Positions 14,963-24,334 of a stretch of 64,000 nt of DNA are shown one piece after another (position 1 is the first letter of the stretch; every line of letters begins with the position of its first letter). Location: assembly GCF_017569225.1 (NCBI RefSeq), contig NZ_CP071868.1, forward strand, positions 2,046,001 to 2,110,000, written 5' to 3'. The translations under genes were made by a program, and so were the position numbers. This stretch comes from Pengzhenrongella sicca (lineage in GTDB: Bacteria > Actinomycetota > Actinomycetes > Actinomycetales > Cellulomonadaceae). The notes beneath the pieces are model-generated. The model did no database searches. It had not been told where the DNA came from and was given only the letters and a program-made list of their open reading frames with translations.

Positions 14963-16611
14963 ACGCCCGGGTGCACGCAGCCGCCGCGGAGGCGACCCAG
15001 GTCGGCAACCCGGCCGTCAACATCGCGATCTTCGGCGCCTTCGTGCTGGTCACGCTTGTGATCGTGTTCCGGGCGTCGAAGACGAACAAGACGGCCGCCG
15101 ACTACTACGCGGGCGGCCGGTCCTTCACCGGGGGCCAGAACGGGACGGCGATCGCGGGGGACTACCTCTCGGCCGCGAGCTTCCTCGGCATCACCGGCGC
15201 GATCGCCGTCAACGGCTACGACGGCTTCATGTACTCGATCGGCTTCCTGGTGGCGTGGCTCGTGGCGCTGCTGCTGGTCGCCGAGCTGCTGCGCAACACC
15301 GGCAAGTTCACGATGGCCGACGTGCTCTCGTTCCGGCTCAAGCAGCGGCCCGTGCGCATGGCGGCGGCGATCTCGACCCTCGCCGTCGTGTTCTTCTACC
15401 TGCTGGCGCAGATGGCGGGCGCCGGCGGCCTCGTCGCGCTGCTGCTCGGCATCTCCTCGCGGGCCGGCCAGAGCGCCGTCATCGTTGTCGTCGGCGCGCT
15501 GATGATCCTCTACGTCCTCGTCGGCGGGATGAAGGGGACGACGTGGGTCCAGATCATCAAGGCAGCGCTGCTCATCGCGGGCGCTGCGGTGATGAGCGTG
15601 TGGGTGCTGGCGAAGTTCGGGTTCAACCTCTCCGACCTGTTCCAGGGCGCCATCGACACGTTCGGTGAGGGCGGCGAGGCGCTGATCCAGCCGGGCCTGC
15701 AATACGGCTTGAACCCGACCAGCCAGCTGAACTTCCTGTCGCTGGCGATCGCGCTCGTGCTCGGCACGGCGGGCCTGCCGCACGTGCTCATGCGCTTCTA
15801 CACGGTGCCGACCGCGAAGGACGCGCGCCGGTCCGTGGTCTGGGCGATCTGGCTGATCGGGGTCTTCTACCTGTTCACCCTCGTGCTCGGCTTCGGCGCG
15901 GGCGCGCTCGTCGGCAAGGAGGAGATCCTCGCGGCACCCGGCGGCGTGAACTCGGCGGCGCCGCTGCTCGCGTTCGCGCTCGGCGGGGAGATCCTGCTCG
16001 GGATCATCTCGGCGGTCGCCTTCGCGACGATCCTCGCCGTGGTCGCCGGGCTGACCATCACGGCCGCGGCGTCGTTCGCGCACGACATCTACGCCTCGGT
16101 CATCAAGCACGGCCAGGTCAACCCGGACGGGGAGGTGCGGGTCGCGCGGATGACCGTCGTGGTCATCGGCCTCCTCGCGATCGCCGGCGGGATCTTCGCG
16201 CAGGGCCAGAACGTCGCGTTCCTGGTCGCGCTCGCGTTCGCGGTCGCGGCGAGCGCCAACTTGCCGACGATCCTTTACTCGCTGTTCTGGCGGAAGTTCA
16301 ACACGTCGGGCGCGCTGTGGAGCATGTACGGCGGGCTCGTCTCGTGCATCGTGCTCATCGCGTTCTCGCCGGTCGTCTCCGGCAAGGTGGACCCGGTCAC
16401 GGGCCTGAGCCTGTCGATGATCAAGGACACGAGCGTGGACTTCTCGTGGTTCCCGCTCGAGAACCCGGGCCTGGTGTCGATCCCGCTGGCCTTCCTGCTC
16501 GGGATCGTCGGCACGCACCTCGGGCGCAAGGACGCCAGCCCGGAGAAGTTCGCCGAGATGGAGGTCCGCTCGCTCACGGGTGCCGGCAGCGAGAAGGCGG
16601 TCACCCACTAG
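14959..16611 (+). CDS. actP: sodium:solute symporter, acetate permease ActP type
   Basis: The 550-aa SSF-family carrier has about 13 membrane spans and probably imports acetate or other monocarboxylates with Na+. Typical markers are YYAGGRSFTGGQNGTAIAGDYLSAASFLG (about 49-77), the GLPHVLMRFYTVP stretch, and LTITAAASFAHDIYAS. The pairing with DUF485 is diagnostic for the ActP/MctC branch. The GTG start overlaps the DUF485 stop. A strong hairpin at 16641-16666 ends the two-gene operon. The exact substrate is not visible from sequence. Confidence 0.9.
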   Translation: MNARVHAAAAEATQVGNPAVNIAIFGAFVLVTLVIVFRASKTNKTAADYYAGGRSFTGGQNGTAIAGDYLSAASFLGITGAIAVNGYDGFMYSIGFLVAWLVALLLVAELLRNTGKFTMADVLSFRLKQRPVRMAAAISTLAVVFFYLLAQMAGAGGLVALLLGISSRAGQSAVIVVVGALMILYVLVGGMKGTTWVQIIKAALLIAGAAVMSVWVLAKFGFNLSDLFQGAIDTFGEGGEALIQPGLQYGLNPTSQLNFLSLAIALVLGTAGLPHVLMRFYTVPTAKDARRSVVWAIWLIGVFYLFTLVLGFGAGALVGKEEILAAPGGVNSAAPLLAFALGGEILLGIISAVAFATILAVVAGLTITAAASFAHDIYASVIKHGQVNPDGEVRVARMTVVVIGLLAIAGGIFAQGQNVAFLVALAFAVAASANLPTILYSLFWRKFNTSGALWSMYGGLVSCIVLIAFSPVVSGKVDPVTGLSLSMIKDTSVDFSWFPLENPGLVSIPLAFLLGIVGTHLGRKDASPEKFAEMEVRSLTGAGSEKAVTH

Positions 16612-16640
16612 CGGTCCGCTGGGCCTCGCCGTGCCCCTCA

Positions 16641-16666
16641 CCCCCGTCGCTCTCGAGCGGCGGGGG
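16641..16666. terminator. bidirectional terminator between actP and the methyltransferase gene
   Basis: CCCCCGTCGCT pairs with AGCGGCGGGGG (11 bp, one G-T pair) around a CTCG tetraloop. The genes on both sides converge on it. Confidence 0.75.
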
Positions 16667-16700
16667 CGAGGCCGTCCCGGTGAGCCCGCGCGGGCGAGGC

Positions 16701-17507
16701 CTACGGGCGGTGCGCGGTGAAGATGGCCGTGCCCGGAACCTTGGCGCCGCGGACCGGGCCCCAGCCGCCCCAGGTCCGGTCGTGCCCGGCGGGCCACGGC
16801 GGCTCGACGAGCGAGTCGAGCACCAGTCCCGCGCCGACGACGTCGGCCACGTGGTCGCCGAGCGTGCGGTGGTACTCGGCGTACGCGACCTGACCGGCGT
16901 CGTCGGCCTCGACGTACGGCGTGCGGTCGAAGTAGGACCGCGTCACGGTCAGCCCGCGCGCGCTCGGGTCGTCGGGGAACGCCCACCGGATCGGGTGCGT
17001 GACCGCGAACACCCAGCGCCCGCCCGGGCGCAGCACCCGCGCGGCCTCGGCGTGCACGCGCGCGGCGTCGGGCACGAAGGGGATCGCGCCGAAGGCGGTG
17101 AACACGACGTCGAACGAGGCGTCGGCGAACGGCAGCGCGCGCGCGTCCGCCTGCACCGCCGGCACGCGCACGCCCGCTGCTCGGTCGAGCTCGCGGCCCG
17201 CGCGCAGCATCCCGGCGGACACGTCCGTCGCGACCGCGCGCGCCCCGTGGGCGCCCAGCCAGCGCGAGCACTGGCCCGCGCCCGCGCCCACCTCGAGCAC
17301 GTCGCGGCCGACGACGTCGCCCAGCAGGTGCGCGTCGTCCTCCCGCAGCCCCTCGGGGCACCAGCAGAAGTCCGCCGGGCCGAGGAACTCGCCGTGCTCG
17401 TCGAGGTACTCCGCGGCGTTGGCGTCCCACCAGCCGCGGCCTGCTCGGCCGCCTTGCGCGGGCGGGACGGCGCGGAATCCGGCGAACGACAGGCGGGGCG
17501 GGGACAT
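16701..17507 (-). CDS. class I SAM-dependent methyltransferase
   Basis: Motif I is VLEVGAGAGQCSRWLGAHG (about 79-97), followed by an acidic motif II (VATDVSAGML) and DARALPFADASFDVVFTAFGAIPFVPD, the usual Methyltransf_11 core. Later FAVTHPIRWAF and YFDRTPYVEADD resemble actinobacterial methyltransferases of unknown substrate. The ATG at 17507 gives 268 aa; a GTG at 17525 would add six residues, and neither has a clear ribosome-binding site. Single gene, convergent with actP. Confidence 0.85.
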   Translation of the reverse strand: MSPPRLSFAGFRAVPPAQGGRAGRGWWDANAAEYLDEHGEFLGPADFCWCPEGLREDDAHLLGDVVGRDVLEVGAGAGQCSRWLGAHGARAVATDVSAGMLRAGRELDRAAGVRVPAVQADARALPFADASFDVVFTAFGAIPFVPDAARVHAEAARVLRPGGRWVFAVTHPIRWAFPDDPSARGLTVTRSYFDRTPYVEADDAGQVAYAEYHRTLGDHVADVVGAGLVLDSLVEPPWPAGHDRTWGGWGPVRGAKVPGTAIFTAHRP

Positions 17508-17674
17508 GCCGCTAGTTTCGCTCACTCGGGCCGGTACCCGACCGCCCCGCGACGCTCACGCGGACGGGACCTTCGGCGTCCGCCGCCGCGGCGCGCGCGG
17601 CTACGCTGGCAGTTCCTGTGCCGGGCAACGGCGTCCCACGGGCTCACAGACCAGTTTCTCTTGAAGGAGTGCGC

Positions 17675-18700
17675 ATGCGCGTCGGACTGCTCACCGGTGG
17701 CGGCGATGTCCCCGGACTGAACGCAGCGATCCGCGCCGTCGTCAAGCGTGGCGAGGGCGAGCACGGGCACTCGATCGTTGGGTTCCGCAACGGCTGGCGC
17801 GGCGTCGTCGACGGCGATGTCCTGCCGCTCACGCGTCAGCACATCCGCAACGTGCTCCCGGTCGGCGGGACCCTGCTCGGCACCGCGCGGTACCACCCCC
17901 GCGCAGAGGACGGCGGCATCGACGCCGTGCTCGCGACGCTCGAGCAGGAGCGCATCGAAGCGCTGATCTGCATCGGCGGCGACGGCACCCTGCACGCGGC
18001 GAGCGTCGTGGCCGAGGCGGGGGTTCGCATCGTCGCGATCCCCAAGACGATCGACAACGACGTCTTCGGCACCGACCAGTCCATCGGCTTCGACACCGCG
18101 GTCTGGATCGCGACCGAGGCGATCGACCGCCTGCACACCACCGCGGAGAGCCACAACCGCGTCATGGTCGTCGAGGTCATGGGTCACCACGCCGGCTGGA
18201 TCGCCGTGACGGCGGGCATCGCGGGCGGCGCCGAGGTCGTGCTCACGCCCGAGGAGCCGTTCGACATCGAGAAGATCGTCAAGTACCTCAAGCACCGGCA
18301 CCGCTCGCACGCGAGCTTCTCGATCGTCGTCGTCGCCGAGGGCGCCGTCCCGGCCGAGGGCTCCGACATGCCGTACCTGCCTCCCGTCGGCAAGTTCGGC
18401 GAGATCGTGGCCGGCGCGATCGGCGAGCGCGTCAAGATGGAGATCGAGCAGCGCACCGGGTTCGACGCGCGGCTCACCGTGCTCGGGCACGTCCAGCGTG
18501 GTGGGACGCCCACCCCGGTCGACCGCATCCTCGGCAGCCGGTTCGGCGTCGCGGCGATCGACGCGATCACCCGCGGCGAGTCGAACGTCATGACGGCGCT
18601 GCGCGGCGAGGACATCAAGCTCGTCCCGCTGCCCGAGATCGCCGGGAAGATCAAGCACGTCCCGGCCGACCTGCTCGAGGTCGCCCGCGCCCTCGCGTGA
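17675..18700 (+). CDS. pfkA: 6-phosphofructokinase
   Basis: Phosphorylates fructose 6-phosphate in glycolysis. It is 341 aa from the ATG at 17675, with GAAGGAG 5 nt upstream. Nucleotide site GGDGT (101-105) has Gly104, which in the family goes with ATP. PKTIDND (123-129), with catalytic Asp127, has Lys124, which is usual in PPi-dependent and group III enzymes. The Gly104/Lys124 combination is the one I know from actinobacterial ATP-PFKs such as those of Streptomyces, so I call it ATP-dependent. MGHHAGW and LGHVQRGGTPTPVDR are further family markers. It stands alone upstream of rpsA with its own spacing. Confidence 0.93.
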   Translation: MRVGLLTGGGDVPGLNAAIRAVVKRGEGEHGHSIVGFRNGWRGVVDGDVLPLTRQHIRNVLPVGGTLLGTARYHPRAEDGGIDAVLATLEQERIEALICIGGDGTLHAASVVAEAGVRIVAIPKTIDNDVFGTDQSIGFDTAVWIATEAIDRLHTTAESHNRVMVVEVMGHHAGWIAVTAGIAGGAEVVLTPEEPFDIEKIVKYLKHRHRSHASFSIVVVAEGAVPAEGSDMPYLPPVGKFGEIVAGAIGERVKMEIEQRTGFDARLTVLGHVQRGGTPTPVDRILGSRFGVAAIDAITRGESNVMTALRGEDIKLVPLPEIAGKIKHVPADLLEVARALA

Positions 18701-18743
18701 GCCGCGCGCGACCCGCCTCGCGCGGGCCGCGCACCACCTCGCT

Positions 18744-18773
18744 TTGACCCGTGCTCACCCGCCCAGATAGGAT
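18744..18773 (+). promoter_or_regulatory. rpsA promoter
   Basis: TTGACC (18744-18749), an 18-nt spacer and TAGGAT (18768-18773) form a good housekeeping sigma promoter. Transcription should start near 18780, leaving a leader of roughly 115 nt before rpsA. Confidence 0.7.
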
Positions 18774-18896
18774 GAACGGCGGTGTGGCACGTCCTTGTGC
18801 TGGCTCCTCGAGCCAGCAACCGGGCAGCGCACCAGCAGCCCACCAGCACGGTCCCTTTCCGCACTAGATCCTGTCCGCATCGGAGCACACTACTCA

Positions 18897-20420
18897 ATGA
18901 CCATCTCTACCTCGGCGAAGACCACCGCCGCCCCGCAGGTCGCTATCAACGACATCGGCTCGGCTGAGGACTTCCTCGCCGCCGTTGACGCCACCATCAA
19001 GTACTTCAACGATGGCGACATCGTCGAGGGAACCATCGTCAAGGTCGACCGCGACGAGGTCCTGCTCGACATCGGGTACAAGACCGAAGGCGTCATCCCC
19101 TCCCGCGAGCTGTCCATCAAGCACGACGTGGACCCCGGCGAGGTCGTCAAGGTCGGTGATGTGATCGAGGCCCTCGTCCTCCAGAAGGAGGACAAGGAGG
19201 GTCGCCTGATCCTGTCCAAGAAGCGCGCACAGTACGAGCGCGCCTGGGGCACGATCGAGAAGATCAAGGAAGAAGACGGCGTCGTCACCGGTACCGTCAT
19301 CGAGGTCGTCAAGGGTGGGCTCATCCTCGACATCGGCCTGCGCGGCTTCCTCCCCGCCTCCCTCGTGGAGATGCGTCGCGTCCGCGACCTCCAGCCGTAC
19401 GTCGGCAAGGAGATCGAGGCCAAGATCATCGAGCTCGACAAGAACCGCAACAACGTGGTCCTGTCGCGCCGTGCCTGGCTCGAGCAGACGCAGTCGGAGG
19501 TGCGCTCGACCTTCCTGCAGACCCTGCAGAAGGGCCAGGTCCGCCCCGGTGTCGTCTCCTCCATCGTCAACTTCGGTGCGTTCGTGGACCTCGGCGGCGT
19601 CGACGGTCTCGTGCACGTCTCCGAGCTGTCCTGGAAGCACATCGACCACCCCTCCGAGGTCGTCGAGGTCGGCCAGGAGGTCACGGTCGAGGTTCTCGAC
19701 GTCGACTTCGACCGCGAGCGTGTCTCGCTGTCGCTCAAGGCGACGCAGGAAGACCCGTGGCAGGCCTTCGCCCGGACGCACGCCATCGGTCAGGTCGTGC
19801 CCGGTAAGGTCACCAAGCTCGTCCCGTTCGGCGCGTTCGTTCGCGTCGAGGACGGCATCGAGGGCCTCGTGCACATCTCGGAGCTGGCCGTGCGCCACGT
19901 CGAGATCCCCGAGCAGGTCGTCCAGGTCGGCGACGACGTCTTCGTCAAGGTCATCGACATCGACCTCGAGCGTCGCCGCATCTCGCTGTCGCTGAAGCAG
20001 GCGAACGAGGGCATGGACGCCACCAGCGAGGACTTCGACCCCGCGCTGTACGGCATGACGGCCGAGTACGACGAGGCCGGCAACTACAAGTACCCGGACG
20101 GCTTCGACTCCGAGACCAACGAGTGGCGCGAAGGCTTCGACGCGCAGCGCGAGGTCTGGGAGGCCCAGTACGCCACGGCGCACGAGCGCTGGGAGTCGCA
20201 CCGCAAGCAGGTTCTCGAGGCCGCGAAGGCGGACCTCGAGGCGGCCAACGGTGGCGGCGTGACGGCGTCGTCGTCGTCCAGCTCCTCGAGCAGCAGCAGC
20301 TCCAGCAGCAGCAGCTCCTCGTCCAGCTACTCCTCGGCCGCTCCGGCCGACGAGGCCGCGGGCACGCTCGCCTCCGACGAGGCGCTCGCCGCCCTGCGGG
20401 AGAAGCTCACCGGTAACTGA
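18897..20420 (+). CDS. rpsA: 30S ribosomal protein S1
   Basis: RNA-binding ribosomal protein that helps load mRNA. It is 507 aa from the ATG at 18897; this start gives the usual actinobacterial N-terminus, and upstream in-frame sequence lies in the leader. Four S1 domains are visible at roughly 38-108, 125-190, 211-280 and 296-366 (repeats of GxVVxGxVxxxVxxGAFVDL type, each ending RRISLSLK or similar). A charged linker follows, then a run of 20 consecutive Ser (458-477), Tyr, two Ser and an acidic end. The Ser run uses mixed AGC/TCC/TCG codons, so it is not a simple trinucleotide expansion. Terminator at 20446-20483. Confidence 0.97.
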   Translation: MTISTSAKTTAAPQVAINDIGSAEDFLAAVDATIKYFNDGDIVEGTIVKVDRDEVLLDIGYKTEGVIPSRELSIKHDVDPGEVVKVGDVIEALVLQKEDKEGRLILSKKRAQYERAWGTIEKIKEEDGVVTGTVIEVVKGGLILDIGLRGFLPASLVEMRRVRDLQPYVGKEIEAKIIELDKNRNNVVLSRRAWLEQTQSEVRSTFLQTLQKGQVRPGVVSSIVNFGAFVDLGGVDGLVHVSELSWKHIDHPSEVVEVGQEVTVEVLDVDFDRERVSLSLKATQEDPWQAFARTHAIGQVVPGKVTKLVPFGAFVRVEDGIEGLVHISELAVRHVEIPEQVVQVGDDVFVKVIDIDLERRRISLSLKQANEGMDATSEDFDPALYGMTAEYDEAGNYKYPDGFDSETNEWREGFDAQREVWEAQYATAHERWESHRKQVLEAAKADLEAANGGGVTASSSSSSSSSSSSSSSSSSSSYSSAAPADEAAGTLASDEALAALREKLTGN

Positions 20421-20445
20421 TCCACCCAGCAGTACCCAGCAGCGC

Positions 20446-20483
20446 GCAGCGGGCCGGTCACCTTCGGGTGGCCGGCCCGCTGC
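20446..20483 (+). terminator. rpsA terminator
   Basis: 17-bp stem (20446-20462 against 20467-20483, one G-T pair) closed by a TTCG tetraloop, 26 nt after the rpsA stop. Confidence 0.85.
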
Positions 20484-20515
20484 TGTGTGCGGCACGGGCG
20501 GCGGGACGCACTTGT

Positions 20516-20521
20516 TAGGGT
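20516..20521 (+). promoter_or_regulatory. leaderless-type -10 box of the siderophore-interacting protein gene
   Basis: TAGGGT lies 7 nt before the ATG at 20529. The surrounding TTAGGGTCACCTA faintly recalls an iron box (IdeR/DmdR type), but it is shorter than the 19-bp consensus. Confidence 0.5.
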
Positions 20522-20528
20522 CACCTAC

Positions 20529-21431
20529 ATGACCGACACCACCCCGATCGTCAGCGCCCCGACCGTCAGCGTCCCCGACCGCACCGGGCGCACCGGGCGC
20601 TCCGGGCGCGCCAAGGTGCCGCACCCGATGGCGGTGCGCCGGCTCACGGTCGCGCGGGTCGCGCCCGTCACGCGGGCCATCGTGCGGGTCACGCTCGCCG
20701 GGCCCGAGCTCGCGGGCTTCGTTTCGACCGGGCCGTCCGACCACGTCAAGGTCTTCTTCCCCGACCCCGCCACGGGCGAGCTCAGCGCGCCCACGCTCGT
20801 CGACGGCGCGCTCCAGCGCCCCGCGAGCGGCACGGCGTACCCGCGCGACTACACGCCGCGGGCGTTCCGGCCGATCGGCGCCGGCGGCGGTCCCGAGCTC
20901 GACCTCGACCTCGTGCTGCACGCCGACGGCGGGCCCGCCACGACCTGGGCTGCGCGCGCCGCCGTGGGCGACGAGCTCGTCGTCGCGGGCCCGCGAAGCT
21001 CGAAGCTCGTGCCCGCGGGCTTCGACGCCTTCGTGCTGGCCTGCGACGAGAGCGCGCTGCCCGCCGTGGGTCGGTGGCTCGACCTGCTGCCGGCCGCCAC
21101 GCCCGTGCTCGTGCTCGCCGAGGTCTCGGCCGCCGACGACGGCGCGTACCTCGGGCTGCCCCGCGCCGGCGTCGAGGTGCGTTGGCTGCGGCGCGAGGGC
21201 GCTGCCGGGTCCTCGGGCGTGCTCGAGCGCGAGCTCCGGGCCCTCGGGCCGATCGGGCCGGGCACCTTCGTGTGGGTCGGCGGCGAGGCCGGCACGCTCG
21301 TGGGCGTGCGCCGGTACCTGCGCCGCGAGCTCGGCCTGCCGGCCGACCGCGCCGAGGTGAACGGCTACTGGCGGCGCGGCAGCGCGGACTTCGACCACCA
21401 CGCGCCGCTCGACCCGACCGACCCCGACTGA
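20529..21431 (+). CDS. siderophore-interacting protein (flavin-dependent ferric-siderophore reductase)
   Basis: SIP-family FAD/NAD(P)H reductase that releases iron from imported ferric siderophores in the cytosol, 300 aa. The FAD domain contains the family hallmark around YPRDYTPRAFRP (R-x-Y-T) and a preceding VKVFFPDPATGEL. The C-terminal SIP domain has LACDESALPAVGRWL and ends with the RRELGLPADRAEVNGYWRRG stretch. The N-terminal 35 residues are a Thr/Pro/Arg-rich extension. The ATG at 20529 is set by the leaderless -10 box. No siderophore transporter is adjacent. Confidence 0.92.
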   Translation: MTDTTPIVSAPTVSVPDRTGRTGRSGRAKVPHPMAVRRLTVARVAPVTRAIVRVTLAGPELAGFVSTGPSDHVKVFFPDPATGELSAPTLVDGALQRPASGTAYPRDYTPRAFRPIGAGGGPELDLDLVLHADGGPATTWAARAAVGDELVVAGPRSSKLVPAGFDAFVLACDESALPAVGRWLDLLPAATPVLVLAEVSAADDGAYLGLPRAGVEVRWLRREGAAGSSGVLERELRALGPIGPGTFVWVGGEAGTLVGVRRYLRRELGLPADRAEVNGYWRRGSADFDHHAPLDPTDPD

Positions 21432-21443
21432 CAGGATGAGTTG

Positions 21444-22070
21444 ATGCAACGCATCGGATTGACCGGCGGGATCGCGGCAGGCAAGTCAGTGGTGGCGGCG
21501 CGGCTCGCCGAGCTGGGCGCCGTCGTGATCGACAGCGACGTGCTCGCGCGGCAGGCGGTGCGTCCCGGCTCCGTCGGGCTCGACGAGGTCGTGGAGGCCT
21601 TCGGGGAGGGGATCCTCGCGCCCGACGGCACGCTGGACCGGCCCGCGCTCGGCGCGATCGTGTTCGCCGACCCGGTCGAGCTGTCCCGCCTCAACGCGAT
21701 CGTGCACCCGATCGTGCGTCGCCTGGCCGCCGAGCGCGAGGCCGCCGCGGGCGCGGCGCAGGCGGGCGCCGTCGTCGTGCACGACATCCCGCTGCTCGTC
21801 GAGACGGGCCAGGCCGACGCGTTCCACATGCTGGTCGTCGTGCACGCGCCGGCGCCGGCGCGCGTGGCGCGGCTCGTCGCGGAGCGCGGGCTGAGCCCCG
21901 AGGAGGCGCGGCACCGGGTCGAGGCGCAGGCCGACGACGCCGCGCGCCTGGCCGTGGCCGACGTCGTGCTGGACGGCACCGGGACGGTCGACGAGCTCCG
22001 CGCGCAGGTCGACGCGCTCTGGGAGCGCATCCGGGCCGAGGCAGACGCGGAGGTCGACGCCGAGGTCTGA
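21444..22070 (+). CDS. coaE: dephospho-CoA kinase
   Basis: Last step of coenzyme A synthesis, phosphorylating the 3' hydroxyl of dephospho-CoA. It is 208 aa. The P-loop GGIAAGKS (8-15) is followed by [10 protein letters not shown] with the conserved Asp. The lid and CoA-binding part is around [11 protein letters not shown] and [13 protein letters not shown]. The ATG at 21444 is preferred to the TTG immediately before it. It lies 12 nt after the SIP gene and 44 nt before uvrB. The rpsA-coaE-uvrB order is conserved in actinobacteria, with SIP inserted here. Confidence 0.95.
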   Translation: MQRIGLTGGIAAGKSVVAARLAELGAVVIDSDVLARQAVRPGSVGLDEVVEAFGEGILAPDGTLDRPALGAIVFADPVELSRLNAIVHPIVRRLAAEREAAAGAAQAGAVVVHDIPLLVETGQADAFHMLVVVHAPAPARVARLVAERGLSPEEARHRVEAQADDAARLAVADVVLDGTGTVDELRAQVDALWERIRAEADAEVDAEV

Positions 22071-22096
22071 CGGCCCTTTCGGCGCGTGTGGGTGGC

Positions 22097-22114
22097 TCGA
22101 CGTACGGTTGTCGA
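22097..22114 (+). promoter_or_regulatory. uvrB leaderless -10 box within a TCGAC/GTCGA dyad
   Basis: TACGGT (22103-22108) stands 6 nt before the uvrB ATG. It is framed by TCGAC (22097-22101) and GTCGA (22110-22114), a perfect 5-bp inverted repeat around the -10. It does not match the LexA consensus. Confidence 0.45.
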
Positions 22115-24226
22115 ATGCGTCCTGTCACCGATTTGCAGCGGACCGTCGCCCCGTTCGAGGTCATCTCCGAGTACACGCCCTCGGGCGACCAGCCGACGGC
22201 GATCGCCGACCTCACAGCCCGCGTGCAGGCGGGCGAGAAGGACGTGGTGCTGCTGGGCGCCACCGGTACCGGAAAGTCCGCGACGACGGCGTGGCTGATC
22301 GAGAAGTTGCAGCGCCCGACGCTCGTGATGGCGCCGAACAAGACGCTGGCCGCGCAGCTCGCGACCGAGTTCCGCGAGCTGCTACCCAACAACGCGGTCG
22401 AGTACTTCGTCTCGTACTACGACTACTACCAGCCCGAGGCGTACATCGCGCAGACGGACACCTACATCGAGAAGGACTCGTCGATCAACGACGAGGTCGA
22501 GCGGCTCCGCCACTCGGCCACGAGCTCGCTGCTCACCCGGCGCGACGTCGTCGTCGTCGCGTCCGTGTCGTGCATCTACGGCCTCGGCACGCCGCAGGAG
22601 TACGTGGACCGGATGGTCCGGCTCGCGGTGGGAGACACGATCGAGCGGGACCAGCTGCTGCGCAAGTTCGTCGCGATGCAGTACACCCGCAACGACATCG
22701 CCTTCACCCGCGGGACCTTCCGGGTGCGCGGGGACACGGTGGAGATCATCCCCGTGTACGAGGAGCTGGCGATCCGGATCGAGTTCTTCGGCGACGAGAT
22801 CGAGGCCATCGCCACGCTGCACCCGCTGACGGGCGACGTCGTGCGTCAGGAGCAGGACACGTTCATCTTCCCCGCGACGCACTACGTCGCGGGGCCGGAG
22901 CGCATGGAGCGCGCGATCGGGTCGATCGAGGCCGAGCTCGAGGGCCGGCTCGCGGAGATGGAGCGCGGGGGCAAGCTGCTCGAGGCGCAGCGGCTGCGCA
23001 TGCGCACGACCTATGACATCGAGATGATGCGCCAGATCGGCTCGTGCTCGGGGATCGAGAACTACTCCCGGCACATCGACGGCCGCGCCGCCGGGACCGC
23101 GCCGCACACGCTGCTCGACTATTTCCCGGAGGACTTCCTGCTCGTCATCGACGAGTCGCACGTGACCGTCCCGCAGATCGGCGCGATGTACGAGGGGGAC
23201 ATGTCCCGCAAGCGCAACCTCGTCGACCACGGCTTCCGGCTGCCGAGCGCGATGGACAACCGGCCGCTGCGCTGGGAGGAGTTCGTCGACCGCATCGGGC
23301 AGACCGTCTACCTGTCCGCGACCCCGGGCAACTACGAGCTGTCGATGGCCGACGGCACGGTCGAGCAGATCATCCGCCCCACCGGGCTGGTCGACCCGCA
23401 GGTGGTCGTCAAGCCGACCGCGGGCCAGATCGACGACCTGCTCGAGGAGATCCGGGTGCGCGCCGAGCGCAACGAGCGCGTGCTCGTCACGACGCTCACC
23501 AAGAAGATGTCCGAGGACCTCACGGACTACCTGCAGGAGAAGGACGTCCGGGTCGAGTACCTGCACTCCGAGGTCGACACGCTGCGCCGCGTCGAGCTGC
23601 TGCGCGAGCTGCGGATGGGCAAGTTCGACGTGCTCGTCGGGATCAACCTGCTGCGCGAGGGCCTCGACCTGCCCGAGGTGTCGCTCGTGAGCATCCTGGA
23701 CGCCGACAAGGAGGGCTTCCTGCGCTCGGGCACGGCGCTCATCCAGACGATCGGCCGCGCGGCCCGCAACGTGTCGGGCGAGGTGCACATGTACGCCGAC
23801 AAGATCACGCCGTCGATGGCGCGTGCGATCGACGAGACGACGCGCCGCCGAGCCAAGCAGGTCGCGTACAACCTCGAGCACGGCATCGACCCGACGCCGC
23901 TGCGCAAGAAGATCGGCGACATCACCGACATGCTCGCGCGCGAGGACGTCGACACGGCGGAGCTGCTCGCGGGCGGCTACCGCAAGCCGGTCCGCGGCCG
24001 GGCCCCGGTGCCGTCGACCGGAGCGGGGGCGGCGGCCGGCGCGCCCGGCGGCCGGGTCCGGCTCGTGGGCGCGGCCGCGAGCGAGCTCGCGGAGCTGATC
24101 CAGGAGCTCAGCGACCAGATGCACGGCGCGGCGGCGGAGCTGCAGTTCGAGCTCGCCGCCCGGCTGCGCGACGAGATCTCCGGGCTCAAGCGCGAGCTGC
24201 GCCAGATGCACTCCGCGACTGCCTGA
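22115..24226 (+). CDS. uvrB: excinuclease ABC subunit B
   Basis: Damage-verifying helicase-like subunit of nucleotide excision repair, 703 aa from the ATG at 22115. Walker A is GATGTGKS (48-55); the beta-hairpin is [15 protein letters not shown]; the helicase box is VIDESH; motif V/VI is [15 protein letters not shown] and QTIGRAARN; and the C-terminal UVR motif binding UvrC is at the end ([15 protein letters not shown]). A Gly/Ala/Pro-rich linker precedes the UVR motif. Confidence 0.98.
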   Translation: MRPVTDLQRTVAPFEVISEYTPSGDQPTAIADLTARVQAGEKDVVLLGATGTGKSATTAWLIEKLQRPTLVMAPNKTLAAQLATEFRELLPNNAVEYFVSYYDYYQPEAYIAQTDTYIEKDSSINDEVERLRHSATSSLLTRRDVVVVASVSCIYGLGTPQEYVDRMVRLAVGDTIERDQLLRKFVAMQYTRNDIAFTRGTFRVRGDTVEIIPVYEELAIRIEFFGDEIEAIATLHPLTGDVVRQEQDTFIFPATHYVAGPERMERAIGSIEAELEGRLAEMERGGKLLEAQRLRMRTTYDIEMMRQIGSCSGIENYSRHIDGRAAGTAPHTLLDYFPEDFLLVIDESHVTVPQIGAMYEGDMSRKRNLVDHGFRLPSAMDNRPLRWEEFVDRIGQTVYLSATPGNYELSMADGTVEQIIRPTGLVDPQVVVKPTAGQIDDLLEEIRVRAERNERVLVTTLTKKMSEDLTDYLQEKDVRVEYLHSEVDTLRRVELLRELRMGKFDVLVGINLLREGLDLPEVSLVSILDADKEGFLRSGTALIQTIGRAARNVSGEVHMYADKITPSMARAIDETTRRRAKQVAYNLEHGIDPTPLRKKIGDITDMLAREDVDTAELLAGGYRKPVRGRAPVPSTGAGAAAGAPGGRVRLVGAAASELAELIQELSDQMHGAAAELQFELAARLRDEISGLKRELRQMHSATA

Positions 24227-24257
24227 GGCGTCCCGGCGCCCGCCGCGCGAGGTGCCG

Positions 24258-24334
24258 TAGAATTCACGATCGTTGGGGAGTGCTCCCGCGCGGTGGAGGC
24301 CTTCGGAATCTCTCGTCGTACCGGAGGTCTTTAC
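24258..24334 (+). promoter_or_regulatory. terC promoter and structured leader
   Basis: TAGAAT (24258-24263) is a consensus -10, putting the start near 24270. The leader of about 65 nt contains GGGAG-TG-CTCCC and a second small hairpin around CCTTCGG. It opens with GTTGGGGAGT, reminiscent of the first helix of yybP-ykoY manganese riboswitches that often precede terC genes, but the later conserved part is not evident. A true riboswitch is uncertain. Confidence 0.4.

Noticed and set aside
20514-20528. Iron box (IdeR/DmdR) before the siderophore-interacting protein gene
   Set aside because: TTAGGGTCACCTA is much shorter than the 19-bp consensus and is explained by the -10 box; would need a matrix from the genome's own iron genes.
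22097-22114. LexA box at uvrB
   Set aside because: TCGAC-N8-GTCGA is a dyad but does not fit CGAACRNRYGTTYG.
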